This document shows positions 51,854-60,118 of a DNA stretch of 64,000 nt, piece after piece. Within the stretch, counting starts at the first letter, position 1. Every line of letters starts with the position of its first letter. The DNA comes from Mycolicibacterium elephantis DSM 44368. Lineage in GTDB: Bacteria; Actinomycetota; Actinomycetes; Mycobacteriales; Mycobacteriaceae. The stretch lies in contig NZ_ATDN01000010.1 of NCBI RefSeq assembly GCF_004014805.1, positions 1 through 64,000 on the forward strand. The letters run 5' to 3'. A program made the position numbers and the translations under genes. The notes under the pieces are model-generated. The model ran no database searches. It was given only the letters and a program-made list of their open reading frames with translations, and had not been told where the DNA came from.

Positions 51854-53069
51854 CGCCGGGCAGGACGAAGAAGAAGCCGCCGCCGACCGGCAGGATGTAC
51901 TCCTCGAGCGGTTCGCCCTTCAACCTGCTCTGCACGGTCAGGAATCCCTTCTGCAGGCTGCGCTGGTAGGCGATGAAGGCCAGCCCCTGATCGAGCCGGC
52001 CCGCCCCGTCGAAGCCGCGCGAGTAGTTGAATCCGCGGCGCAGGATCAGGTTTTCGTCGGTCTGCGGGGTGCGCGGGTTGGCCAACCGGATGTGCGCGTC
52101 GAGCGGGATCCGCTTGCCGTCGGGATCCGAGGGATAGTCGGGGTCGGCGAATTCGTCGGACATGCCCAGCGGCGCGCCGCTGATCTTGTTGCGTCCGAAG
52201 ATCGCCTCCTGCTCGGCGAGCTGGGTGCGGTCCCAGAACTCGACGAACATCCGGATGATGCGCACTGCCTGGTATGACCCGCCGACCGCCCACTGCGGCT
52301 CGCCGTCGTCGGAGCCGACCCACACGTGCCGGTCCATCACAGCGGCGTCGTTCACATCCAGGTTGGATGTTCCGTCCTTGAACCCCAACAGGTTACGCGG
52401 TGTGGTGGCTTCCGAGGCCCGGCCGGCGCCGATGCCCCGGGCGTAGCCGTCGACCATCCATCGCAGCACGAGGTCGCTTCGGGTGCGCCGCATCAACTGA
52501 CGCAGCGCGAACTGCACGGTGTCGTTGTGCCCGGCCTCGAAGATGATCGACAGATCGCCGTGCGACAGTTTGGGGTCCAGCCGGTCGTTGGCCAGAAACG
52601 GCATCGTGACCAGTTCTCTGGGCTTGCGGTCGGCCAGCCCGAACCGGTCGTCGAACAGCGACGCCCCGACCCCCACCACGATGGAGAGATTGTCGGCGGG
52701 CGGCTTGTCCCCGAGGATGCCGGAGTCCACCGGCGGGTATTCCGGGTCCCGCACCTCCGGCGGCCTGCCCGCCATCAGGCCGCGGATCTCGTCGGTGAGC
52801 GCGGCCAGCGTGTCCGCCAGCGCGGCACGGTCCTTGGACAGCACGTTGAACGACGCCACCAGCCCCTGCTCGGGCACGGGCAGCGCGGTGATGCCGGTTT
52901 GGTGCGGACCCTCGAACGGCACGAACGCGGGCTGGGGCGCGGCGGCCGGTCCGTCGTCGCGTGCGCAGCCGACCAGGCCGGCGCCGACGCCGACGGCAGC
53001 CCCGGTGCCCAACGCCCCAGTCACGAAGGCCCGGCGTGAGATGCCGGCCCGGCGCAGCCGCGGAGTCAC
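51810..53069 (-). CDS. efeB: DyP-type heme peroxidase (EfeB-like), Tat-exported
   Basis: A 419-residue dye-decolorising peroxidase of the EfeB class. The N-terminus has a Tat signal (GISRRAFVTGALG) and a Cys that may be lipidated (LVGCARDD). The GxxDG motif is LLGFKDGTSNL, and the proximal heme region is RHVWVGSD with RGFNYSRGFD further on. EfeB works in the periplasm with EfeO to acquire iron or heme. GTG 53069 overlaps the efeO stop (GTGA). The ferrous permease EfeU is not adjacent. Confidence 0.9.
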   Translation of the reverse strand: MTPRLRRAGISRRAFVTGALGTGAAVGVGAGLVGCARDDGPAAAPQPAFVPFEGPHQTGITALPVPEQGLVASFNVLSKDRAALADTLAALTDEIRGLMAGRPPEVRDPEYPPVDSGILGDKPPADNLSIVVGVGASLFDDRFGLADRKPRELVTMPFLANDRLDPKLSHGDLSIIFEAGHNDTVQFALRQLMRRTRSDLVLRWMVDGYARGIGAGRASEATTPRNLLGFKDGTSNLDVNDAAVMDRHVWVGSDDGEPQWAVGGSYQAVRIIRMFVEFWDRTQLAEQEAIFGRNKISGAPLGMSDEFADPDYPSDPDGKRIPLDAHIRLANPRTPQTDENLILRRGFNYSRGFDGAGRLDQGLAFIAYQRSLQKGFLTVQSRLKGEPLEEYILPVGGGFFFVLPGVTGPDRFLGDELVG

Positions 53070-53989
53070 TTCAGCTTCAGCACCCCTGCGACTTGAGACA
53101 TGTTCTCGGAGAGCCCGGCGAGCTCCGCCTTGAGTTTGTCGATCGTCGGCGGGTCGACGGTCACGCCGGTGCAGCGCGGGGACGGGTAGGGATCGTTCTC
53201 GGTGCAGAACAACACCCAGCCGTCGCCGCGGCGCAGCGGGCGCATGGTGTCGAACACCGAGTTGATCCCCGCGTCGATCTTGCCGAGCAGCGCCGGATCG
53301 GCTTGCACGAGCGCGGGATTCAACTTGCCGACGGCGTCACGGGCGCCTTGGAGGTTGGCGTCGAAGTCCCATAGGTCGGTCTTGGAGTAGCGGTCCTCCT
53401 CGCCGGTGATCTTGCCTTCCGACACCTCTTCGATCAGCTCCGCGGCGCCGTTGGCCACATCGACCGGTTTCACCTCGACCGAGGGGAACTGCTCTTTGAG
53501 CGCCGCGACGTCCGAGTCGAGCTGGTCGGCGAACGGGGCGGCGCCCTCGGTGGTGTTCTGCTCGAACAGGATGTACTCCAGCCGGTGCCATCCGGTGAAC
53601 TCGGGATCGTCGGCACCGGCGAAGTCGTCGACGCGGGCGTCGATCTTGCGGTCGATGTCTTCGACCAGACCCGCGATCGGCTCGATGCGCTCCCACGGCA
53701 CCCGCGACGGGGCGTAGGCGTCCTGCGCTGCCTGCAGGTCGCCTGCGCGCACGGCGTCGGTGAAAACCTTGACGACGCGCTGCAGTTCGTCGATGTTGCT
53801 CGCGACGTAGGCCTGGTAGTCGGCGGCCGCCTTGTCCAGCACCTCAGCGGGAACCGCTGCCGCCGCGGACGTCGTGGTCGCGTCGGCGGTCGTGGTGGCG
53901 TCGGTGCTCGCGGAGTTCCCGCTCGAGCAACCGGCCAGGATGAGGCCGGCGGCTGCCACGGGCGCGCACCATGCGGTGTAGCGGTTCAT
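53066..53989 (-). CDS. efeO: EfeO-type iron-binding lipoprotein
   Basis: A 307-residue lipoprotein: lipobox LILAGCSS, Thr/Ala linker, then an M75/imelysin-like helical domain with the metal motif GWHRLEYILFE (HxxE) and TDLWDFDANLQGARDAV. This domain is the M75 part of EfeO; the cupredoxin domain is absent, as in short EfeM-like proteins. ATG 53989 is preferred to a start 11 codons upstream because it begins the signal peptide. An IdeR-box-like sequence lies about 40 bases upstream. Operon with efeB. Confidence 0.9.
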   Translation of the reverse strand: MNRYTAWCAPVAAAGLILAGCSSGNSASTDATTTADATTTSAAAAVPAEVLDKAAADYQAYVASNIDELQRVVKVFTDAVRAGDLQAAQDAYAPSRVPWERIEPIAGLVEDIDRKIDARVDDFAGADDPEFTGWHRLEYILFEQNTTEGAAPFADQLDSDVAALKEQFPSVEVKPVDVANGAAELIEEVSEGKITGEEDRYSKTDLWDFDANLQGARDAVGKLNPALVQADPALLGKIDAGINSVFDTMRPLRRGDGWVLFCTENDPYPSPRCTGVTVDPPTIDKLKAELAGLSENMSQVAGVLKLK

Positions 53990-54027
53990 CTGGTACCTCT
54001 CGGTTGGGGCGAGGCTGAACATAGCAC

Positions 54028-54046
54028 TTAGCGCAGGCTAACGGAG
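54028..54046 (-). promoter_or_regulatory. IdeR-box-like site upstream of efeO
   Basis: TTAGCGCAGGCTAACGGAG (plus-strand reading) agrees with the IdeR consensus TTAGGTTAGGCTAACCTAA at 13 of 19 positions, including the central GGCTAA. It is 39-57 bases before the efeO start and is also within the spacer to the divergent enoyl-CoA hydratase gene. IdeR with iron represses uptake genes. Prediction only. Confidence 0.45.
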
Positions 54047-54129
54047 GGTCACCTAACCTGGCGGGCTCGGGGTGGCGGCGATAGAGCAGAAAACGTGTGC
54101 CGATCCCGCACTCGCGCCACACTGCAGGC

Positions 54130-55035
54130 ATGCCGACAACGCCGCAGTTCGAAACTCTGCTCTACCAGGACCAACCGCCCGTCGCCACCATCACGCTGAA
54201 CCGGCCGGAACGCCTCAACACCATCGTGCCGCCGATGCCCGACGAGATCGAGGCGGCCATCGGCCTGGCCGAGCGCGATCCCGCGATCAAGGTCATCGTG
54301 CTGCGCGGGGCCGGGCGCGCGTTCTCCGGCGGGTACGACTTCGGCGGCGGCTTTGCGCACTGGGGTGAGGCGATGAACACCGACGGCCGCTGGGACCCGG
54401 GCAAGGATTTCGCGATGGTCAGCGCCCGGGAGACCAGCCCACACCAGAAGTTCATGGCGATCTGGCGCGCGTCCAAACCCGTCATCGCGCAGGTGCACGG
54501 CTGGTGCGTCGGCGGCGCCAGCGACTACGCGTTGTGCGCCGATATCGTCATCGCCAGCGACGACGCCGTCATCGGCACGCCGTACGCCCGCATGTGGGGC
54601 GCCTACCTGACCGGCATGTGGCTGTATCGGCTGAGCCTGTCGAAGGCCAAATGGCATTCGTTGACCGGCGAACCTCTCACCGGAAAAGAAGCCGCCGCAA
54701 TCGAACTCATCAACGAATCGGTGCCCTTCGAGAACCTCGAGGCCAGGGTGCGCGATGTCGCGGCCAAGCTGGCGAAGATCCCGCTGTCGCAGCTTCAAGC
54801 CCAGAAGCTGATCGTCAACCAGGCCTACGAGAACATGGGCCTGGCCTCCACCCAGACGCTCGGCGGCATCCTCGACGGGCTGATGCGCAACACCCCCGAC
54901 GCGCTCGGATTCGTCGAAACCGCTGCTAAACAAGGTATTCGGACCGCCATCGAACAGCGCGACGGCCCGTGGGGCGATTACAGCCAGGCGCCGCCGGACA
55001 AGCGGCCCGACCCGTCACACGTCATCGAGCCCTAG
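54130..55035 (+). CDS. echA2: Enoyl-CoA hydratase/isomerase family protein (Rv0456c-like)
   Basis: A 301-residue crotonase-fold protein. GRAFSGGYDFGGGF gives the first oxyanion region and VHGWCVGGASDYALCADIVIASDDAVIGTP the second. One or both of the catalytic Glu of true hydratases are not obvious (Asp and Ser appear in the second position), so isomerase or other crotonase chemistry is possible. ATG 54130 fits the family N-terminus; 54097 is a possible longer start. Position equals echA2 of M. tuberculosis, but mazEF is absent beside it. Confidence 0.87.
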   Translation: MPTTPQFETLLYQDQPPVATITLNRPERLNTIVPPMPDEIEAAIGLAERDPAIKVIVLRGAGRAFSGGYDFGGGFAHWGEAMNTDGRWDPGKDFAMVSARETSPHQKFMAIWRASKPVIAQVHGWCVGGASDYALCADIVIASDDAVIGTPYARMWGAYLTGMWLYRLSLSKAKWHSLTGEPLTGKEAAAIELINESVPFENLEARVRDVAAKLAKIPLSQLQAQKLIVNQAYENMGLASTQTLGGILDGLMRNTPDALGFVETAAKQGIRTAIEQRDGPWGDYSQAPPDKRPDPSHVIEP

Positions 55036-55089
55036 AGTCACAAGTCGCCAATTGGGGTGCAAATCGGCTCGAATCTGCCCCCACTTGCG

Positions 55090-55148
55090 GCGAAACTGCA
55101 GTTATTGTGCTGGCTACTCGCACTTTTCCGCGATAAGTGCAGTTTCGC
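55090..55148. terminator. Inverted repeat between echA2 and the DUF2889 gene
   Basis: GCGAAACTGCAGTTAT (55090-55105) and ATAAGTGCAGTTTCGC (55133-55148) are inverted with one mismatch and a 27-base loop. It lies in the 135-base gap between two convergent stops, the position of a bidirectional terminator. It has no T-run, like the palindrome at 39299-39349, with which it shares the element CAGTTAT. Confidence 0.5.
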
Positions 55149-55170
55149 GGCAAATGCAGTAAGCGCCACC

Positions 55171-56151
55171 TCAGATGCGCGCGCGCAGCTCGATAAGCGC
55201 GTCCAGGTCGCCGAGCGCGCGCAGGGTGTCGTTGAGGTGCGTGCAGGTGCTGGTGCCGACGAACTCGCCGCGAATCCGGCCGCGCAGCTCGGCGACCGTC
55301 ATGCCCTGTACCCGGCGCGCGCTGCCGATCGCACCCGGACATTCCTGCCACGGCAACACCCGCACCTCGGCCCGGATCGAGGTGAGCGTCCGCGTCGACG
55401 TGTCCACCGAACCCGCCACGGTGTACTCGTGCACGATCGTCTCGATCCCGTCGCTGTCCATGTGCGAGTCACGGAAGTGCGCGTCGAAGTCCGCCGAGCC
55501 GTCGTCGGACGGGCGTAGATCGAGCCGCCGGTATCGGCGCATCCCGTTGGCACGCAACGGTTCAACGGCGTGCACAGAGAAGTCTAGCGGGGGCGCCGCG
55601 GGACCGTGTGCGGTCGGGATCATGTCGTGACGCCGGGCGAACGACACCATCGAGGCGTCGGACGCGAACCCCGCACAGATACCCGTGATGCGGTCCGCAG
55701 TCCCCTCGGGAAGTCTCTCCTCGGTGCCGAGTTCGGTCGCCGTGTGCTGCTTCGCATAACCGGATACCAGCGCGGCACCGACCCAGTCGTCGAGCAGCAG
55801 GTGCAGAAGGCTGGCCCGCCGCGCTTCGCCGGGCAGCAGCTTTCCCACCGTGGAGCGAAAGCCCGGCCCGACGCGGTGGCCCACCAGCCGGCCCAGCCGG
55901 TCGTCGTGCGGCACGGCGGAGATGTCGTCGACAACCCGGTCCGACAGGTGCGCGCGGATGCCGAGTTGGCCGAGCACACGCGGCGCGCCGGATCCGCCCA
56001 CGACGTCGCCGGCGCGCAGGTCGACGACGGAGTCCTGGTCCCCGACGGGATGGGTGTCGATGGTGCTGGTACGGCGCAGAGCGCCGGCGATCAGCGGCGG
56101 CGACGCCTCGACGGGCTGCTGCGGGCCGAGGATGTCCGACACGAACGGCAT
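55171..56151 (-). CDS. DUF2889 domain protein
   Basis: A 326-residue protein whose C-terminal part has the DUF2889 ending GEFVGTSTCTHLNDTLRALGDLDALIEL. The N-terminal half has beta-rich segments and MRRYRRLDLRPSDDGSADFDAHFRDSHMD. Proteins of this group occur near lipid or aromatic degradation genes in actinobacteria, but no activity is known. ATG 56151 is the first start; the 28-base gap to the next upstream membrane-protein gene suggests an operon. Confidence 0.8.
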   Translation of the reverse strand: MPFVSDILGPQQPVEASPPLIAGALRRTSTIDTHPVGDQDSVVDLRAGDVVGGSGAPRVLGQLGIRAHLSDRVVDDISAVPHDDRLGRLVGHRVGPGFRSTVGKLLPGEARRASLLHLLLDDWVGAALVSGYAKQHTATELGTEERLPEGTADRITGICAGFASDASMVSFARRHDMIPTAHGPAAPPLDFSVHAVEPLRANGMRRYRRLDLRPSDDGSADFDAHFRDSHMDSDGIETIVHEYTVAGSVDTSTRTLTSIRAEVRVLPWQECPGAIGSARRVQGMTVAELRGRIRGEFVGTSTCTHLNDTLRALGDLDALIELRARI

Positions 56152-56179
56152 GGGTCGACCGTACCAATGCGAAGCTGTA

Positions 56180-57031
56180 CTAAGTGTCGCGGCGGCGCCA
56201 CCCGCCCAGCATCGCCACCAGCACGCCGAACACCACCAGCGCGGCGCCGGCGGCCAGCGTCAGGTTGAGCCAGTGGTGCAGGCTGTCCTCGGCGTGCACG
56301 ACGACCGCGTCGGCGATGAGACGGATGTCGCCGGTGGTGCGGTTGAGCGCGTCGTTCACATGCCCGCGCGCCACCTCCAGGCCGGCCCATCCGGCAGCGC
56401 CCACGATAAGTGCCGAAACCCCCAGCGCAGCAAGCGTTTTACCGCGTGACCGGGACGCCGCCAACGTCAACAGGGCGAAGACACCGGTCAGGATCGTGGC
56501 GCCGACGGTGATCCACGGTCCCCACGTCGACACCTGCCGCAGGCGGCCCGGGTGCAATCCCGTGGTTTCGGGCACGGTGATCGGGACGGTCAGGGTCTGC
56601 GGCACGTCGAGGTCGATGTCGCCGAGCAAGTCCTTTATCGACGGGTCGTTGAGCATCGGGGCGATGTCGATGTACCAGCGGTCGGTGCCCTCCTCGCGCT
56701 GGACGGAGTCGGTGAACATCCACCGGTGCGCGATGCGGTTGGCTTGGCCGAACTGTCCGGGAAACCCGGCGCTGCTGGTGTAGGCGTCGGTCCCGCGGCG
56801 GACCATGTCCCGGTTGAGGGTGTAGCCGTTGTCGGCGGCGAAAGAGATGACCTGCCTGGCCAACTCGGCGGCCATCGCGCTCTGCAGCTGGGGGTCCTTG
56901 GCCGCTGAAGCCGCGAACGACGCATAGCCGTCCTCGCTGACCACGTTTCGCTGGACCCACATCGCCGGGACCGCCACCGCAAGAAGAAGCGTGGTGACGA
57001 GCCACAGCAGCATGGTCGCCACCAGCCGCAC
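56180..57031 (-). CDS. Two-to-four-helix membrane protein of unknown function
   Basis: A 283-residue protein with an N-terminal helix (LLWLVTTLLLAVAVPAMWV), a 140-residue external domain (YASFAASAAKDPQLQSAMAA, GTDRWYIDIAPMLNDPSIKD), and three C-terminal helices (ILTGVFALLTLAA, ALGVSALIVGAAGWAGL, LAAGAALVVFGVLVAML). It begins at GTG 57031. I do not recognise a named family. It resembles conserved mycobacterial envelope proteins in composition. Confidence 0.75.
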   Translation of the reverse strand: MRLVATMLLWLVTTLLLAVAVPAMWVQRNVVSEDGYASFAASAAKDPQLQSAMAAELARQVISFAADNGYTLNRDMVRRGTDAYTSSAGFPGQFGQANRIAHRWMFTDSVQREEGTDRWYIDIAPMLNDPSIKDLLGDIDLDVPQTLTVPITVPETTGLHPGRLRQVSTWGPWITVGATILTGVFALLTLAASRSRGKTLAALGVSALIVGAAGWAGLEVARGHVNDALNRTTGDIRLIADAVVVHAEDSLHHWLNLTLAAGAALVVFGVLVAMLGGWRRRDT

Positions 57032-57072
57032 GCGTATGTCCTCCTTAAGGGGCAGGGGTCAACGCCGCGAGC

Positions 57073-58590
57073 TTACTTCGCCACCCGCCGCGGCCGCGCC
57101 AGGGCCAGCTTGGTCATCAGCTTGTTCATCCGCTTGAGCGCCTTGAGCGAGTTGTTGTAGTAGGTGCCGCCTGCGCCGATGTTGGTGCGCGGCGCCACGA
57201 CCGTCTCCTGGCGGCAGAACTTGCGCATGCCTTCGGGTCCGCCGAACCTCGCCCCGATACCGGAGTTCTTCCAGCCGCCCATCGGCGCCGTGGTGCACAT
57301 CAGGTTGGAGATCACGTCGTTGATGTTCACCGCACCGCAGTCCAGTTGCAACGCAATCGATTTGGCGCGCTCGACGTCCTTGGAGAACACCGACGCCGAC
57401 AGGCCGTACGGGCTGTCGTTGGCCAGCCGGATCGCCTCGGCGACGCTGGCCACCTTCATGATCGGCAGCGTCGGTCCGAACGTCTCCTCGGTCATGCACG
57501 CCATCGAGTGGTCGACGTCCACCAGCACGGTCGGCGGATAGAAGCTGCCGGGGCCCTCGGGCCGCTTGCCACCGGTGAGCGCTTTGGCTCCTGCGGCGAC
57601 GGCCTCGCGGACGTGCCGCTCGGTCACCTCGACCTGGCTCTCGTCGATCAGCGAGCCGAAGTCATGCCCTTCGCCCGCGCCCATCTTGAGGTTCTCCACC
57701 GCGCGCACCACCGCGTCGACGAACTTGTCGTACACCGGCTCCAGCACGTACACCCGCTCCACCGACACGCAGGTCTGGCCGGCGTTGAACATCGCGCCCC
57801 ACACCGCCGCGTTGGCCGCCAGCTCGATGTCGGCGTCGTCCAAGACGATCATCGGGTCCTTGCCGCCCAGCTCCAGGCTGACCGGGGTGAGCCGGCGCGC
57901 GGCGCGCTCCATCACCTTGGCCCCCGTCGTGCTGGAGCCGGTGAACTGGATGTAGTCGGAGTTGTCGACGACGGCCTCGACCGCCTCGCGGGCGCCCTGC
58001 ACGATCGCCATCACCTCCGGCGCGCCCGAGTCCAGCCAGCCGCGCAGCAGCAGCTCGGCGGTCAACGGGGTGCGTTCGGACGGTTTGAGCAGCACCGCGC
58101 AGCCGGCCGCCAGCGCCGCGAGGCCGTCCATCAGCAGGTTGGCGACGGGGTAGTTCCACGGCGCGACGATGCCGACCACCGGATAGGGCCGGTAGTGCAC
58201 CTCGACTTTCTTGATCGCCAGGAACGGCAGCGCCGCGGGCCGGGTCTCTGGGGCCAGCGCCTTTTCCATCGTCCTGATGTAGTACGAGGTGATCATGATC
58301 AGCAGCGGGACCTCTTGGGCGGCGTCGGTGGCCGACTTGCCGGTCTCCTTGATCAGCAGCGACTCGATCTCGTCGCGGTGCTCGCCCATCCACACCGCGT
58401 AGCGGGCCAGCACCTTGGCCCGGCCCTTGGGGCCGCGGGCCTCCCACTGTTTCTGCGCGTCGCGCAGCCTCGCCGCCATGCGTGGCACGTCGGCGGGGTC
58501 GGTCCACCGCACGGTGCCGGCGACGGCGCCGGTCACAGGGTTGCGGACGGTTCCGGTGTCGGGCAGCTCAACGTCAGGGGTGGCAGTCAT
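57073..58590 (-). CDS. Aldehyde dehydrogenase (succinate-semialdehyde type)
   Basis: A 505-residue ALDH: WNYPVANLLMDGLAALAAGC, FTGSSTTGAKVM, SLELGGKDPMIVLDD and the Cys nucleophile in NAGQTCVSVERVYV. The N-terminus carries NPVTGAVAGTV. Closest in feel to mycobacterial succinate-semialdehyde (GabD2-type) enzymes, though substrate cannot be fixed. The end KALKRMNKLMTKLALARP is Lys/Arg-rich. ATG 58590; the PAP2 gene starts the next upstream unit, ending ten bases away. Confidence 0.88.
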   Translation of the reverse strand: MTATPDVELPDTGTVRNPVTGAVAGTVRWTDPADVPRMAARLRDAQKQWEARGPKGRAKVLARYAVWMGEHRDEIESLLIKETGKSATDAAQEVPLLIMITSYYIRTMEKALAPETRPAALPFLAIKKVEVHYRPYPVVGIVAPWNYPVANLLMDGLAALAAGCAVLLKPSERTPLTAELLLRGWLDSGAPEVMAIVQGAREAVEAVVDNSDYIQFTGSSTTGAKVMERAARRLTPVSLELGGKDPMIVLDDADIELAANAAVWGAMFNAGQTCVSVERVYVLEPVYDKFVDAVVRAVENLKMGAGEGHDFGSLIDESQVEVTERHVREAVAAGAKALTGGKRPEGPGSFYPPTVLVDVDHSMACMTEETFGPTLPIMKVASVAEAIRLANDSPYGLSASVFSKDVERAKSIALQLDCGAVNINDVISNLMCTTAPMGGWKNSGIGARFGGPEGMRKFCRQETVVAPRTNIGAGGTYYNNSLKALKRMNKLMTKLALARPRRVAK

Positions 58591-58599
58591 AACCCCATG

Positions 58600-59166
58600 C
58601 TAGCCACGTCCTGTGATCCAGATCGCACGCGGGTTGACACGTGTCAAGTCCGGTTCCGCGAGGAGGGCCGCGATGCAGACCAGCGACGTGCCCAGCAGCA
58701 CCCCGCCGAGCGTGTCGGTGAAGTAGTGAAAGGTCGTGCCGACCCCGATCACCGCCAGCCCGACATACACCGTCGCGAACACCAACGCCCACAGCGCACA
58801 GCCGGTCACCAGCACGAACAGGCCCAGCACGACGGTCGTCGTCGTGATATGGCCACTCGGGTAGGCCAGTCCCCCGCCCTTCTCGCGACCGAACAGCGGC
58901 TTGATCAGCTGCACCAGCAGATAGGCGCCGTACGGCAGCACGGTCGCGATGACGGCCAACCGCCACCGTCGTCGATACAGCGCGAAGCCGACAACCGCGG
59001 CCCCGACGATGATCAGCGCGAGCGGGTTGGCGAACCCCTGCAGGTCGCGCGTCGGGCTGTGGCTGTAGCGGTGAAACCAGTCATCCAGGCCGGTGCTCGA
59101 CTTTCCGACTGCCCAGCCGAGCAGCACCATCGCGAGCAATCCGACCGGCGGCCACCACCGGATCAC
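58600..59166 (-). CDS. PAP2-family membrane phosphatase
   Basis: A 188-residue type-2 phosphatidic-acid-phosphatase-like membrane protein with five or six helices. Active-site motifs are KPLFGREKGGGLAYP (Lys and Arg of motif 1), PSGH (motif 2), and TTFHYFTDTLGG (His and Asp of motif 3). It would remove phosphate from lipid phosphates or undecaprenyl/decaprenyl diphosphate outside the membrane. GTG 59166 overlaps the DinB-like gene stop (GTGA). Confidence 0.88.
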   Translation of the reverse strand: MIRWWPPVGLLAMVLLGWAVGKSSTGLDDWFHRYSHSPTRDLQGFANPLALIIVGAAVVGFALYRRRWRLAVIATVLPYGAYLLVQLIKPLFGREKGGGLAYPSGHITTTTVVLGLFVLVTGCALWALVFATVYVGLAVIGVGTTFHYFTDTLGGVLLGTSLVCIAALLAEPDLTRVNPRAIWITGRG

Positions 59167-59678
59167 GCAATGCCGCGCAGGTAGGCGGCGGCACCCAGGT
59201 GCTGGGCGGCGTCGTCGACGATGCTCACCAGCCGCACCCCGGCGGTCACCGGTGGATCCCAGTTGGGGTCGACGACGCGGCTCAATTCGCCGGGCGTGAC
59301 CGAGGCGATGTACTCGAGCGTCATCTTGTGCACGGCGCGGTAGTAGCCGACGAGCAGATCGGCCGACGCCCGCACCTTGGCGACCTCTTCGGGACCGTGC
59401 CCGTAGCCCATCGCGTCGCGAGGAAGGTCGAGGTCGAACCGGTCGACCCAGCCGTCGCGGAACCAGACCTGCTCGGTGCCGGCTATCGCGCAGAGCTGCA
59501 GATCCTGTTGCCGCGCGCTGTGCCAGATCAGCCAGGAGATGCTGTTGGCCTCCTGGGTCGGGCGGTAGAACGCGACCTCGTCGGTCAGCCCGTCGGTCAG
59601 CTCCTCGGCGTGCTCGATCTGCCGGGTGAACATGTCGCGCAGCAGCTCGCGAACCGCCGAGATATCAGAGTCAGCCAT
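59163..59678 (-). CDS. DinB/DUF664-family protein
   Basis: A 171-residue four-helix-bundle protein of the DinB superfamily. SISWLIWHSARQQD and DDAAQHLGAAAYLRG carry the three potential metal-binding His. Many actinobacterial members are mycothiol-dependent enzymes (S-transferases or isomerases). ATG 59678 is the first in-frame start; the upstream open frame is shadow of the VOC gene. Coupled to the PAP2 gene by overlap. Confidence 0.85.
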   Translation of the reverse strand: MADSDISAVRELLRDMFTRQIEHAEELTDGLTDEVAFYRPTQEANSISWLIWHSARQQDLQLCAIAGTEQVWFRDGWVDRFDLDLPRDAMGYGHGPEEVAKVRASADLLVGYYRAVHKMTLEYIASVTPGELSRVVDPNWDPPVTAGVRLVSIVDDAAQHLGAAAYLRGIA

Positions 59679-59691
59679 ATCCCGACGGTAC

Positions 59692-60096
59692 TCAGTCCGC
59701 CTGCGGCGGCGCGCCACTGGAATAGCCGTGGAAGACCGCCTCGATGTTGTTGCCGTCCGGATCGCGCACGAACGCGCCGTAATAGCCCGGGTGGTACTCC
59801 GGCCACGGCCGCGGCGCGTGCAGCGACTCGGCGCCCGCCTCCAGCGCGGCGTCGTAGAACGCCTGCACCGCGTCGGTGTCGGCGGCCTGGAACGCGAAGT
59901 GCACCTCGCGGTTGGGGCCCGCCGCATCGCCGGCGTTCATGTCGGCGATCCAGAAGTCGGGCTTGCCGTCCCGCCCGTAACCGATGGCGACCTGGTAGTC
60001 CAGCTGCCGGGTGTAGCCGAGCACGCCGAGCACCTTGTCGTAGAACGCCTTCGACTTCTCGAAGTCCGCACAGTTGATTCCGAAGTGGTCGATCAC
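59692..60096 (-). CDS. VOC-family (glyoxalase-like) protein
   Basis: A 134-residue vicinal-oxygen-chelate protein with two beta-alpha-beta3 repeats: IDHFGINCADFEKSKAFYDK and GAFVRDPDGNNIEAVFHG, giving His and Glu metal ligands. GTG 60096 opens the fold exactly (VIDHFGIN). The frame is open upstream without homology. It starts only 22 bases from the divergent deacylase gene. Confidence 0.88.
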   Translation of the reverse strand: MIDHFGINCADFEKSKAFYDKVLGVLGYTRQLDYQVAIGYGRDGKPDFWIADMNAGDAAGPNREVHFAFQAADTDAVQAFYDAALEAGAESLHAPRPWPEYHPGYYGAFVRDPDGNNIEAVFHGYSSGAPPQAD

Positions 60097-60118
60097 CGGC
60101 TCATCGTAGATTCGAGGT

